From contig JADANN010000336.1 of the NCBI GenBank assembly GCA_018806985.1, forward strand, positions 372,001 to 436,000: a stretch of 64,000 bases of DNA. Reading direction: 5' to 3'. A program made the position numbers and the translations under genes. Below the pieces are notes generated by a model that saw only the letters and a program-made list of their open reading frames with translations, was not told the origin of the DNA and made no database searches. Of the stretch, positions 1 to 12,338 are shown one piece after another. This DNA is from Angiostrongylus vasorum (taxonomy: Eukaryota > Nematoda > Chromadorea > Rhabditida > Metastrongylidae). Every line of letters starts with the position of its first letter. Position 1 is the stretch's first letter.

Positions 1-350
1 TCCAATTTCTTTAATCACTCATATTCGACAGCACTCCTCGTCTGCCAATTAGACTGACAGAAAAACCTTTTTTAAAGCGGCTGAAAATGTATGATATTCT
101 ACTAAAAAGAATACTGGAGAACTTTGGCCGTAAGCCGAAGAAATCGAATCATCAAGCTGCCACCTTATTGGAACAGTCGATTTATTTAAAAATGTCCAGC
201 TTTGCGCAAATCTGTTTATTTCCTCATAACTTCACTAACAGTATGATTTAGTCCAACTCCTCGATTGTTTGAAAAAACTCAGTTTATTGCGTCACTTCGA
301 TGAAGAAAGGATGAGCCTGTACGACATCTTGGGAATGTGCCTTTTACGAG
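1..350. other. No gene seen
   Basis: AT-rich sequence with no coding signal or recognisable repeat before SINE-A copy 1. Confidence 0.6.
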
Positions 351-632
351 GATAAAGGATAAAGCTCTCGACGTTGAGCAATCCCTGAGGGGATGCGCCA
401 TGCACTCGACTTCATTAAGTATCGTTGGAGCTGATTGAAATGCATATCTGGCCTTTACAATGACTCGCAGTGACCTGCCGATGTATCGAGTTGGTGCTGC
501 TATCCTCCCAGACACGTCTGGTACCATTTTTCCGACCCCGGGGGAATGGAAGGCTTAGTGGGTCATGGGCGCGGGGATCGATTCCACCTGTGTGTTGCGG
601 GGCGCCTCTGACCATTGCGCCACACGCGCCCC
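351..632 (-). repeat. SINE-A copy 1 (tRNA-derived)
   Basis: Complete copy on the minus strand: head GGGGCGCGTGTGGCGCAATG at 632, an A-box-like TGGCGCAATGGTCAG, a B-box-like GAATCGATCCCC, a body with AAGCCTTCCATTCCC, and the tail GAGCTTTATCCTTTATCC. The head resembles a tRNA(Ser/Leu)-type gene. Short open frames here are artefacts of the element. Confidence 0.85.
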
Positions 633-2044
633 AGACATTTTCGTCTAAATTTGAGACTGGCCATTCTTTTCGCATCAAATGGACTGTGCACAATGAATCT
701 GGCGCGTTGTGTGTTAAAACTGGATGTGGAGGTAATTATAATCGGAATTATTCTACAGCAATTGAGCTGACAAGTGATCATATTGATATATTGATACTGA
801 AATTGGACATAATTGAGTTTGCCTGAAACTCTTATTAATCCGTCCTATTTCTCGAATATTCCATCGGGTCCTGAGTTCATATACTGACTAGGTCGCCATT
901 CAGGGGAGCACCATATTTTTTGGCACCCGCTGAAATTTAAGGTTTAAGCTGTCACCTTATTGATTCAAGACCGTCATCAGCAATTTATCAAACACCTCAC
1001 AGTGTTTACATGCGGATTCACCAATCTGAAGGAAACTTTTTTATTAGGAGATTACTTGAGAGGGTGGATTCGAGAAATTGTTGATGGGAAGCACTGGATG
1101 TGCCATCTACTTTGCTGCATAATTGTTAACACCTCTAACCCCCTTATACGAGTGATCTCGAGTCGGCTAGGCACATTGCTATATGAGGCGTCTCTCAGTG
1201 AAAAATGCTGGAATAGGTCTATAGGTAGCTTGCCTGTGCTTAGCCTATTGACTTACATGTTCCACCCACCTTCCCTCTCTTTGATTACAGTCACGTAGAC
1301 GTGCCTGCTTGTGTTTAAAGTGCCATACGGATTGAGTCCTGCACAATGAATAAGTTTCACGTCCATCTTGAAAAGTCCGAAAACTGCCTGTGGTTATTTC
1401 TAGCCCGTATTACGAAGCCTCATAGGCATTAAGAATAAAAGAGAACTCAATTTTCAATTATTTCTGCCACAGGTGTCGGTTTTGGCCCAGACTAACCCAC
1501 GCACCACGCAACGCACTCGTGAGGTCAAACCAAAACCTCAACACTTCTATTGTTTAACAATTATTCATTTTCTTTTTATTTCCTTTTTTTCTTATTTCCC
1601 ACTTATTTTTTTGACCGATTTGCCTAAAGGCGATAATGTTCTATTGGCGCCACCCATACCAGTATGCGTTTTATTGCCCATTTGAAATGTTACCCAATTC
1701 AATCCTGTCCACAGTTGCCACACGTGGGCGTTTTTTACTACGACGTCAAGTGTTTCCCGATGTCGAACTAGTTTGTATAGTAGAGATTCTTCGTCACTAT
1801 AATCATGCTGAGAAGAAGCTCAGAATTTTTGATTCACGGTTAAGTGTAAACCTCTTCTTGGAATCACTACCGTCCTGACGATTGTGGTAAAACCGCTTCC
1901 TATATGCCGTCCCACTTGTAGCGAAGTACTACTCTAATGAAATTTGTTTGGCAGCTTTTATAACAGATATCGAATTGTCCAAATATTCAGGCACCCAGTT
2001 ACTTTAGGGCGAACAGGACATGTGTTCAAATAACAATGATTCAC
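633..2044. other. No gene seen
   Basis: Several short open frames (for example 1639-1875, with a Leu/Arg-rich peptide) but no domain, splice context or repeat I recognise. Confidence 0.5.
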
Positions 2045-2420
2045 GGAGGTAGTAGCGCAATGGTAGTGATCTCATTCATTGCGCAGACGGACCAATATAG
2101 CCAGGCTCTGGCTCGATTCCGCCTAGAGTCCAGCAATCCCTTAATCCATCTGGGATTCGGATATTGCATCAGATTTGTCTAGAATTACCGAATCCCCTCT
2201 AATTCATGTTGCTATCCTTGCTATCGCAGGAATTTGGAGAGAATCGACTCGACCAGCACTTTAACAACCATTCCTGACGAAGACGAAAAAAATCTCCAAG
2301 CAGCGGGTGAATTCACACTCGAAAAGTTCGAAGACCTTCGTGAATGTTGGATACGAGGAAAGGTCGAATACATTAAAGTTATTGCATCCCACACACTGCT
2401 CTACATTGATGTCAGATCAT
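2045..2420 (+). repeat. SINE-B copy 1
   Basis: tRNA-like head AGGTAGTAGCGCAATGGTAG with B-box-like GGCTCGATTCCGCC, then the family body with GACCAGCACTTTAACAAC and GAAGACCTTCGTGAATGTTG. The 85-codon open frame at 2234-2491 is wholly inside this repeat and its flank. Confidence 0.7.
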
Positions 2421-3271
2421 GTAGTGAAGTAATATATAATGGCTCAAGTCCGGTTACTAAGTATTGGCAACGTAATGGTACCAAGCACTGAAACGGGGTA
2501 ATATGTCATTATGGCCAAAATCCCTCCATCACTAACGAACTGAAGCGCCGGTTCGTTGGTCGATGAACAAATTAAATAAGCTTAATATGGGAAGTACACG
2601 CTTTTACACCTAGCACAAGAAAGCTAGCAAGCATTTCATACATCTGCATGGCATTTACCACAGGATATAATACCTAGTCATGAAATACTTCTTCTAGTAA
2701 TTACTGGAAAAATGTGACTGCCAGAATAGCGGTGCTAGAAATTTCTAAAAGAGGAATACCACTTAGTTCTCTGTTAGATGTTTGTCACCACAATCCGTGC
2801 GAGCTCTATCACTGCGTTCACCACTGGTTGTTCTGCTGGTTGAGCATGAGCTACGTCTTCTAGCTTAAGATGATCGTGTTGAAAGTATTACGAGATCGTC
2901 ACCGATGGCAATCGCCAACTCTTAAGTAACAAAGGAAAGTTTGTTTCAAAGCATTCTTCAAAGGCAAATAAAGTTATTTTCACATCAACGTCTGTATTAT
3001 CACAGTTCAATTTTTTCTGATGCATTACTTACAGTTAGAAGCTATTAGGTGTGGTCTTTTCACTTTAACAAGTATTCCATTCGGCTTACAACCTTTCAGC
3101 AGTTTTCTAGTGAAAACTTGGTTATTCAAATACCACAGATGTTTAATATTGTCTCATAACATCAGCGTTCTACATGTGGTTGCCTCAATGTACAGCCATG
3201 CTATGTGCAATGGATCCCATGCATGCGTTTTTCAGGGAATTGAGCGTTTCCCTAGATTACAGCTCTTTGTA
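2421..3271. other. No gene seen
   Basis: Unique-looking AT-rich spacer between SINE-B copy 1 and SINE-A copy 2. Confidence 0.5.
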
Positions 3272-3535
3272 GCGCGTGTGACGCAGTGGTCGGAGACGCC
3301 CGACGTACACGTGGAATCGATCCCCGCACCCATGGTCCACCAAGCCTTCCATCTCTCCACGGTCGGCAAACTGATACAAGACCTGTCTAGAAGGATAGCA
3401 GCACTGGCTCGGCACATCGGTAGGCCACCGCGAGTCATTGTAAAGGCCAGATATGCACCCCCAACAATGCTTAATGAAGTCGAATGCATGGGAAATCTGT
3501 CGAGGATTGATCAACGTTGAAAGCTTTATCCTTTG
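3272..3535 (+). repeat. SINE-A copy 2
   Basis: Starts GCGCGTGTGACGCAGTGGTC and ends AAGCTTTATCC. Near full length. An open frame of 166 codons overlaps it, but the frame depends on the repeat and is not a gene. Confidence 0.85.
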
Positions 3536-5027
3536 TCGTTTTATTGCTCTTTGAGCAAAATCAGCCACTCTATTGTTTTCCAGTCAGGTTTTATTTCGTA
3601 TGAGAACAACTGGGTACTTTCTGCGTGGGAATAGTCTGCTTTCTCTTTCACATGCATCAATTACGAAGTCATTCGCTTGCTTCAGTGCTCCGCATATTAG
3701 AGTTGAAATTTTGTATAACGTCTTCAATAGATATCGTTCTTCTTATTAGCGATGTTTTTCATCTGCTTTCGTCTGTTTGCAAAAGGTGATGCCATTATTG
3801 CGACAATAAGTTGCTGAATTGTACAATTTTCGAGAACTCGTATTTTACGTGCCGACCACAAATTCAAGAGCACTTGTTGTTGAACCAGTAATGATGGTCT
3901 ACTTACTTAATTACGGTTGTTCATTACAACATGATGTGAGACAAGTAGTCCATATATTTCAAACTCACCACTAAGCAACTCGTTCTATTGCCACCTAGCC
4001 GTAAAACGCCAGCCCTCCTACGTCATGTTATATCCGACGAGTATATGGTCATAGCTGGCGGTATTTCAAGGAATCCGTTCCTCTGCAAGTTTTTTTTCTT
4101 CGCATCAATTTCTTTCCTTCGTGATCAATCCGAATGTCATATCACCACAGAAATTTCCGTAGGTAGCCTACTTTTACGCGAGAACTGAAAAAATCGGACA
4201 TAACGATTTCAATCAGCTCTGATATCAACAATTGCGTAGTGCTATTCATTTGTTTAATAAGGTGTTCATTTCTGACCTGTAGCCCATATTTCTTCATGAG
4301 TTGCGGCTCAGACTGAAAGCTAGCTGTATTTTAAACTCCTAGGTCCTTGTAACCGGGACATTTTCACGAAGAATTGAATTTCTTCTGTTTTGAGGAGGCT
4401 TTGAAGCTCCGGAGCTCCACGGATTATCGGCAGTTGAATGACCGGGAAGCTGTTTGTTTCAATACCGCAATCTCAGGTGGCAGATATTGGGTGATTGGCG
4501 ATGTAATGGTGACCTTATGCTTCATATGAAATGCAGTTGGATTCAGGAATGGATTCGCTCTCCAATTCACCTCATTACTTCCACTCTAATCGGTAGCTAG
4601 CAATCGGCTTCCTTACTAAAACGTTTACGATGGTACTAAAAAATGTTGCGCTTCACCAATTATCAGACCTAGTGTGTCGCTTCGGTCACCAAATGGTAAA
4701 GCGACTAAAACCGATTTGAGTGTTGCAACTATTGTCAGGAGTGATAAAAAATCAGTCAAAATGTGACTTTTTTAAGGTCTTTGCCAGTATTTTCTCTCAC
4801 TTCTCTTGTATGGCGCTGGAAAATGACGTGCCACTCACGAATGACTGAAAAATGCTTCGGAAACTTATGGAATTATGCTGAAAAACTCGTTTGTGAAGGA
4901 TAAATCACCAGCTTTGTGGGAGCGTTAGGAGGTCCTACGGAGAAGTTCTACGTTCCGGTTCCACATCGCTGTACTTTGTGAATTAATGAATGAAACAGAA
5001 TGCTACGAGATGACCCCATTATCCTCG
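3536..5027. other. No gene seen
   Basis: AT-rich spacer with no open frame beyond 66 codons and no recognisable repeat. Confidence 0.5.
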
Positions 5028-5265
5028 TGGATTATTAAGTTAACACGAGGTTGGTAGAAAAAGATTTGTTTGACTGAGGTTTCGACTTCTTCGTCTTCAG
5101 AGCCGGGTTGATTCGAATCTATTGTTCACAACTGTTCGTCCTCACGATGTGCGATCTTCGTTTTCGTAACGAATCAGTTCTGAAGGAGCCGAAGTCGTCA
5201 AAACATTAACTGAATTAGTCTTTTTCTACCAACCTTGTGTTAGTTTAATAATTCAGGAATGTACT
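5028..5265 (+). repeat. Foldback G copy 1 (short)
   Basis: Left end GGATTATTAAGTTAACACGA and right end TGTGTTAGTTTAATAATTCA are inverted, with TTGGTAGAAAAAG and CTTTTTCTACCAA inside them. About 240 bp overall. The left arm carries CTGAAGA and GAAA on the minus strand (5080-5100). Confidence 0.8.
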
Positions 5266-6572
5266 GACTATTTATGCCGAGACTTAATAAAAGTCGGCTT
5301 TTAAGATATCGTCATTACATTCTGTAGACCGCACGTATTCTTTGACAATGTGATACCAATTTAACTATCGAAGTTAGAAAGTTATTATCTATTTCAAAAC
5401 TTTCTTCTTACAAATTATTGCTATTGAACTTTTTAAAAAAATTTATTATCAAAGTCCCGAATATAGAAATAACGTATATGTTCGCTTTTACAATTTTAAA
5501 TTTCAGTTTCCATTTGGATGCTTAAATACTTGGGTAATCCATCCTTACGAAGACTTGTCCCGGATCGTTTGCACTTAGGGAATGTCTTGACATGATCTTT
5601 TTTGAAAATAATAGTCCAGGAAATTCCTTGTCAGAGCTTCTCTGAACCTGTCCGAAGAACGCTGGTGTTTACACTGATGCTCGTCTAGTGAAATTTCCGG
5701 ATGAGAAATTTTGGGCCTTTTTCCACTATATGATGATAATCGATAAAAGTAAGAAAGCTCAGTAGTGTTTATTTCAATTATTAAGCATAGAAACTCAACA
5801 ATATTTTATCGCTTCCTTGTTTCCTCATGACATACATTAGAGCACAGCCGCCTTTTAATGGCAGAATTCACCCAAAATAACTCGAAGAGCTGAAAAACTC
5901 AGCACGAACACTCTAACGCCACAGCATTGAGAACGTTCTCTGTAATCCTATTCTTCTGAAGCCGTATTGATCAACACAAATTTCTCGGATCCGTGAAATA
6001 AAAGAGTGCAAGTAGAAAAAAGTTGTCTCGAGATGAATTTGTATCACTAGTTTTAGTTGGTATATCCTTTGGAAATGGCTTTTCAGCCTAGTCCATAGGA
6101 CGTTAATTGATTCTTACAAGTGATACCTTCAGGAAAAAGTACTAGTAATCATTCCCATTGTATTTTTCCTCCGCGTAACGAGGCTTTGTCGGCATAGAGG
6201 ATGGAGTTAGGCGTTCATCACGAGCAAGCGCCATTAAACCTGGACGGCTTTTTTCCGCTGACTGCAAAATCCGGACGTGTTTTCAATGTTTCCAATGTTC
6301 ATAGATTGAATTGTAGTCCATAGATGGATTTTTTTCCATCGCAAATGCATGATATTCATTCATAATCAGGTGGGACAAACATGACGAGAAAACGATTTTG
6401 CGAATGAATGAGAATAGTGATTCAGAATTTCGCTTGAAGACCACGGAAAAGATTTTTTGAGTGTAGCACAACCATTTTCCATGTCCAATACTGTATTGTG
6501 GTTTTTTTTATTGTAAACTTTGATACGATCACGAAGTTTTTCACTACGATACATTTCTCCATTAGAGATAAA
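5266..6572. other. No gene seen
   Basis: AT-rich spacer, no coding signal. Confidence 0.5.
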
Positions 6573-6842
6573 AGAATAAAGCTCTCGGCGTTGATCAATC
6601 TCTGAGAAATGCGCCATGCATTCGACTTCATTGGAGGTGATTGAATGCATATCTAGCCTTTACAATGACTCACGGTGGCCCAGCGATGTATTGAGCCAGT
6701 GCTGCTATCCTCCCAGACAAGTCTGGTAGCAATCTGTCGACCCTGGAGGGATGGAAGGCTTAGTGGGCCATGGGGGGCGTTGGGATCGATTCCACGTGTG
6801 TTGGTTGTATGGCGCCTCCAACCATTGCGCCACACGCGCCCT
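6573..6842 (-). repeat. SINE-A copy 3
   Basis: Full-length minus-strand copy; the head at 6842 reads AGGGCGCGTGTGGCGCAATG and the tail ends in GAGCTTTATTCT. It has a small insertion in the box between A and B regions. Confidence 0.85.
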
Positions 6843-7738
6843 CAATCAGAAATACTGTTGAATTGTCACTTTCGAGATTTCTGTATATTGACTGTTTCTT
6901 TTTTCTGTTTCTCCCTAGTTTTTACCGTCTAACCTAACTGTTATCAGAATCATATAACAATGAAATTTTAGATGTAGTCGTTGCAATTTGAATCAAGACA
7001 CTGGAAAATCTATAGAGAATCGAAGATCAATGTTAATGCAGGCTGTGAACGTCATCTTACACTATGATGTTCCTGGAAGAATTTCCCTTCATTCATTGCT
7101 TCCGTGGCAGTGGGCAGTTTTCCCTTCTTGCTCTATAGGTCTTTACATTAACAACATGTACATTTACAACATAAAAAATGTGTCAGTTGATAGGGATTTG
7201 GTCTCGATTTATTGATTTTAATATAATTAATTAATTTTGCTGGAGTACATACTGATTAGATCCGTCTGAATTCGATCGTCTATATATCTGAAAAGAATTT
7301 GTTCATTTCCTACCCAGATTTATTCGCTACAGTCATTTAAAATTCTTACACGTATCATAAGAAACAAAGCCTTAGGCTCTTAGACTCTTTATAGATTATC
7401 CTCAAAATGAACACCACGAAAATGTGATGTGAGAGAGCCTCATCAAGTTTTTCAAAATGCCATGTTTTGAAGGAAAGCAGAACTAATTTCAAAGCTGGAT
7501 CACGTTTCCCTAATAGGGACATCCGCACGCCTACATTGACATCCTTTTCATTCTGGCCACATCTACATCTGTTATTCCCACGCATACATATACATATACA
7601 TGTAAATGCAAATATACATACATTTGCGTAGATATACAAATACACCCTTGCTTAATAGGCATGCACATACGCCATGACATATATATCTATTCATGTGCAT
7701 CCATAAGTACACATATGCATAGCCGTACTCACATACAT
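6843..7738. other. No gene seen
   Basis: AT-rich spacer ending in imperfect CATA repeats (7580-7735) that lead into the microsatellite. Confidence 0.5.
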
Positions 7739-8213
7739 TCACATACATACATACATACATACATACATACATACATACATACATACATACATACATACAT
7801 ACATACATACATACATACATACATACATACATACATACATACATACATACATACATACATACATACATACATACATACATACATACATACATACATACAT
7901 ACATACATACATACATACATACATACATACATACATACATACATACATACATACATACATACATACATACATACATACATACATACATACATACATACAT
8001 ACATACATACATACATACATACATACACATACATACATACATACATACATACATACATACATACATACATACATACATACATACATACATACATACATAC
8101 ATACATACATACATACATACATACATACATACATACACATACATACATACATACATACATACATACATACATACATACATACATACATACATACATGCAC
8201 ATACATACATACA
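7739..8213. repeat. (TACA)n tetranucleotide microsatellite
   Basis: About 475 bp of nearly pure TACA repeats with a few TACACA slips (near 8025 and 8135). It is open in all frames, so it yields long false reading frames of alternating Thr/Ile/His/Tyr on one strand and Cys/Met/Val/Tyr on the other. Confidence 0.99.
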
Positions 8214-8600
8214 TCACATACACACATACATACACATACACACATACACACATACACACATACACACATACACATACACACATACACACACACATACACA
8301 CATACACACATACACACATACATACACACATACACACATACACACATACACACATACACACATACACACATACACACATACACTACACACATACACATAC
8401 ACACATACACACATACACACATACACACATACACACATACACACATACACACATACACACATACACACATACACACATACATACATACACACATACACAC
8501 ATGCACACATACACACATACACACACATACACACACATACACACATACACACATACACACACATACACACACATACACACATACACAGAAATATTCACAT
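8214..8600. repeat. (CACATA)/(CACACATA)n microsatellite
   Basis: Direct continuation of the TACA tract with a change of unit: CACATA and CACACATA alternate with CA-only runs. The switch suggests nested slippage from an original TACA array. Confidence 0.98.
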
Positions 8601-9377
8601 ACACACACATATATATACTTGTCAGTGTTGTCTTAGAAAACATCTAGAGCCATTTTATAAAAAAAAGGTTATGATGAGCATTTAACTGACTACCCTGCTC
8701 TGTGATATCCTCCTTAACAAGGCTGTAGGTTGTTCCGGAAGGTACTGGTTTCGCCTAGAAGAACGTAATTGGCTCACAAAAACTATTCATCAACTGGTTC
8801 AAAACGAAATTCTGCAAAGCAGAGCCACCCACATTCATTATCTCAACAAATTTGCAATGGTTACGCCAGCGTGGGCGGTTTTATTGCTATTGATGGAAGG
8901 CTGGAATTGAAGAGGGCACTTATTGACATTCTTCGCAGAAAACGCTACAAATGTCCGAAGTCTTAATTTTTTTCTGTTGTTACAAATAATATGCTTTTAG
9001 TCGTATTGTTGGGTTCCTTTTTCCCATTTGAGAAAAGTTTTTGAAATGTCTCATATTGAAATCACTCATTAAAATTGTAAAATTAATAATGTAGACGCGC
9101 AACATCTCTTTTTAATTGCAATTTCTCTATGCTTCTGTTCTCCTCTCTCCTTCTCTCTGTCTCTCTCTCTCTCTCGCTGTCTCTCTATGTGTCCCTCCCT
9201 ATCAGTTTCTCTCTGTCCGTTCCTCACTCTTATACTGTGACTAGAATATACCGCCGTTTACTTGCTTTATTTTCAGTTCCCTGAGTTCGTTGTCTCAAAT
9301 CAGTCATCCACGAAGCTCTTCGGATTTACATGTGGCTCCGGCCATCTGTTGATGACATTGTCTTCTTCATGAATAGT
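8601..9377. other. No gene seen
   Basis: Contains a 65-codon open frame at 8769-8966 without a recognisable domain and the CT-rich tract at 9128. Confidence 0.45.
9128..9190 (+). repeat. CT-rich low-complexity tract
   Basis: TCTCTCTGTCTCTCTCTCTC and neighbours form a polypyrimidine stretch of about 60 bp. No gene is seen around it. Confidence 0.85.
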
Positions 9378-9612
9378 TTCCTGGATTATTAAAGCAAATA
9401 CAAGTTTCGAAATAAAGTTTTTTTTCGGCCAATGCTCCGAAGCCTCTTCGTCTCCTTCAAGGCCGAATTGATGTGAGTCGATGGGACACAGTTAGTCGTT
9501 CTCGCGTTATGGTTGTTTATTGTCGCATCGAGTCGAATCCTGTGGACGGAGCACAGCTCGAATGAAGAACCTCACTCGGCCGTGTCCTGTTATCCAGGGC
9601 GAATGTTGATCT
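9378..9612 (-). repeat. Foldback G-like arm
   Basis: TCGGCCAATGCTCCGAAGCC, TGTCGCATCGAGTCGAATCC, ACGGAGCACAGCTCGAATGA and ATGTTGATCTATTGCCGCCA, matching the copy at 59.7 kb in order and spacing. Confidence 0.65.
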
Positions 9613-10054
9613 ATTGCCGCCATTTCATTTGTTGTTATTCATTTATTTTATTTCACATGAGCAACCATTACATCTAGTGTCCGGATCCAAGCACTTCTTG
9701 CATTCGATTCGTTCCCTCGCTTTCACCACCGACAGGGGTCTTGGAACGTTTTTCCGTGTAGTTTTATTACACTTTATTGTTTTATATTTTAAGTCCATCA
9801 ATTTGTAGCAGATATTTTTTAGAAGCGAGGTGTTCAAAAATCTGGCAATGGGGTGACGAAGCGTCAGGCTGTCTTGCAAACTTTAAGCAGTTCTTGATGC
9901 ATTTTGGCAATTTTCTTACACTACTTTTCTAAGGGTTATGCTTTCGAAAAGGTTAGATGAAATTGGCCTTTATGATTCACCAACAATCGATCACCCTAGC
10001 TCCGAGGACCAACTTTCTATTAACCATGAAGTTGTTCAACAATTCAGAGTCATG

Positions 10055-10140
10055 TTAATAACAAGGTTTATTTAATACAGTACTGGTCGACGTTTCGGCG
10101 GATTTCGCTTCATTCAAAGCCTGGAAAGATCAGGTTAACT
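10055..10140 (-). repeat. Foldback F, solitary arm
   Basis: GGTCGACGTTTCGGCGGATT and TCGCTTCATTCAAAGCCTGG are the F arm core in reverse orientation. The rest of the element is missing; a SINE-D lies 130 bp downstream. Confidence 0.55.
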
Positions 10141-10274
10141 GCGACTTGGATAGCCATATAACTACATAAGCTCAGAAGAAAAACCATAAAGCCTAAGTTT
10201 TCACCACAAAACAGCTTCACAACCCAATCAGCGTTTTTTGTATCAGTTTCCCATCGTATATTGCAAGTGGGCTC

Positions 10275-10591
10275 CCAACGGTTTAGCGCTTCATAGTGGC
10301 CAGGAGGTGTTCCTAGGTGTCGGACTGCGATGTACAGTTTCCATCAGGAAACTTAGCTAAGAGTAAACCAATACCAGGGTGCACCACCGTCCTGGTATCA
10401 AACTAGTCGCATGGTGGCAAATCTCCCTCTGATCCACAAGGGCTGCGACTGCCTGTGGTGGTGAAGACCTGGGGCAGACTTTGCCCAGGCTGACCTCGGG
10501 ATTCCAAGGGAACCACAATGGCTTAATCAGCAAATCTCAGGAAAATAGAGGTTATGCTGGGGCCCGCACAACCAGTGAGGACGGGCCATTC
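10275..10591 (+). repeat. SINE-D copy 1
   Basis: About 315 bp unit starting CCAACGGTTTAGCGCTTCAT and ending with the GGCCCGCACAACCAGTGAGG block at 10560-10591. The 3' end is nearly the same as the 3' end of the RTE LINE at 21048-21067. Not coding. Confidence 0.8.
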
Positions 10592-12202
10592 AAGAATCAA
10601 GAGTCAAGTATTGCAAGTGGAGACTAACCGTGCATAGTTCCCATTGATGGGTAATGTGCTTCTCTCAGGTAAATATACCAGTGTGAGATATTGTATGAGA
10701 TCATGCATGATGACAAGACATTTCTCTCTGCAGTTCATTTTTGGATTCCTTGAACTTACCTAGAATGCTTCGAGAGTTTTACGTGCTAATGTGTTAGCTT
10801 CCCATGCCAGAATGGTGACTTCTACTCAAAATCCTCTTCGGTATGTCGCTGTGTCCTATGCGTAAACAGGACCCCTAGTCTCGGTGGGAATATCGTTTGG
10901 TGTCATAGCTCTTCCTCTTTTCAAGGAGCTACCGTTTCGTAGTCGCTGGAAATGGCTATTTAATGCGCCGGTTTAAGGGATTCTTCCTTGCACACACTGG
11001 TGGCGGTGCAATATCTATTTCCTTCTATGTGGACCGGATTACAAAACAATCATCCATATATCTACTGTAGGACAGTAGCCGCGGATCGATTACTGGAGAT
11101 TGTATTTTAGATATAAATGAAATTGAAATGGCGAGGCTTGGTGCCCCTAACCGTCGCATTGCCGGCTCTCTTATTTGAACGCAGTAATTTCCGGACCATC
11201 TGAAGATTGAGCAGCTCAGGCACTGAGAGCCATGAGCTGTTGAATCGACAACTCATACATGTTTGTTTCCTCTTCCTGTTATATGATTCGAGGATGGCTT
11301 GCATAGCGGAGCTATCCGATGCGTTTATATAAAGTGCGTAATTCAAAAACGAGCCGCAGAGAGGAATGCCTCATTACCACGTGTCATGTCACACAATATC
11401 TTCCCTCTACTGATTTTTTTAACCTGAAAGTGACACATTGCCCATGCATGTGAACTGTGTGCTGCAGGGCTCCAAGTGGAATGCTCGGTGGGACACTCAT
11501 AAAAAATGGAGATTGAGTGAAGAAGCCGTTTTTTAAGTCCGATTGAAATTTAGGTTTCATGGTTTTTCTGTTGAGGTTATGGCGGTATTTGGCTGACTGG
11601 GTTTCCGTTAATTCGACTTTTCCTGACTCCGAAGAAGGCGCAATCCGTGGGAACAATCGCTCTAACCTTTCCTGATGAAGATGTGGCTTTGTGTTTTTTT
11701 CTCTTGTTCTCTGGTCTTCTTCATTGCTCAACTAGCGCGAAAATTCCATTGATAGTCCTACAATATACATTTTTTCATCGCACATCACATTGAAATCAAG
11801 AGACGAGGATTGTCTTCACTGCTATAAAAAAACCCAGAACATATTTTATAACTGACGTTCCAATCCGGTTGAGTTGGTTCCGAAAAAAAGTCCTGCTTGA
11901 GTGTTTAAATCAATGTCTTCAACCAGTGCTATCGTCCAGTGCAGCGAATTGGCTCACATACTTCCCCTTCGAGGTTCTTAAGCCCATTATGAAAAACATA
12001 AAACCAGTAATAACCAAACAACACTATAGGCGCAGTGGGTAACAACTCCTTACCCATGGACAGGTTCGATCTTGCATAAGGTTTCTAGGCCTTAAACTTT
12101 ACATCCTTCATTCGCAAGGAGAAGAAATCGTTGAAATTCCTATTTTATTCTTCTCAACAGTGCGTATTCAATGTTTATTGATGATGGCACTGGATGTTAG
12201 AA
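10592..12202. other. No confident gene
   Basis: Holds coding relic X copy 1 and a minus-strand 115-codon frame at 11384-11731. Part of the latter's peptide (SSESGKVELTETQS) is similar in wording to the frame crossing foldback F at 29.7 kb, which suggests repeat origin. Confidence 0.4.
11107..11346 (-). pseudogene. Unidentified coding relic X, copy 1
   Basis: A minus-strand frame of 79 codons with SSAMQAILESYNRKRKQTC and SCRFNSSWLSVPE. Its DNA shares ATGAGCTGTTGAATCGA and a GCTTGCATAGCGGAGCTATCC-like block (spaced similarly) with the region at 56.2-56.4 kb, so it is probably part of a dispersed repeat rather than a gene. I do not recognise the family. Confidence 0.35.
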
Positions 12203-12338
12203 AGCTAGCTGACAGAAGGACGAAATGAGGGATCTGCATGGTGAGGTAGTGAACGCGTTAGACCCCGGAAAGGGCGATGGCGCGTTCGTTCCGCACCGCA
12301 GACACTAGCGGTCCGGAGCTTTGCAAATATCTCGGCAT
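12203..12338 (+). repeat. Family C copy, single unit
   Basis: tRNA-like core: GCATGGTGAGGTAGTGAACG (A-box side) and GGCGCGTTCGTTCCGCACCG (B-box side), then CGGTCCGGAGCTTTGCAAAT and ATCTCGGCAT. Flanked by CTAGCTGACAGAAGGACGAA. Confidence 0.75.

Noticed and set aside
470..826. 118-codon plus-strand frame
   Set aside because: Antisense of SINE-A copy 1 and its flank.
3020..3520. 166-codon plus-strand frame
   Set aside because: Its second half is SINE-A copy 2 and the first half has no recognisable domain.
7572..8647. Long open frames (up to 328 codons) on both strands
   Set aside because: They arise from TACA and CACATA repeats that contain no stop codon; the peptides are pure repeats.
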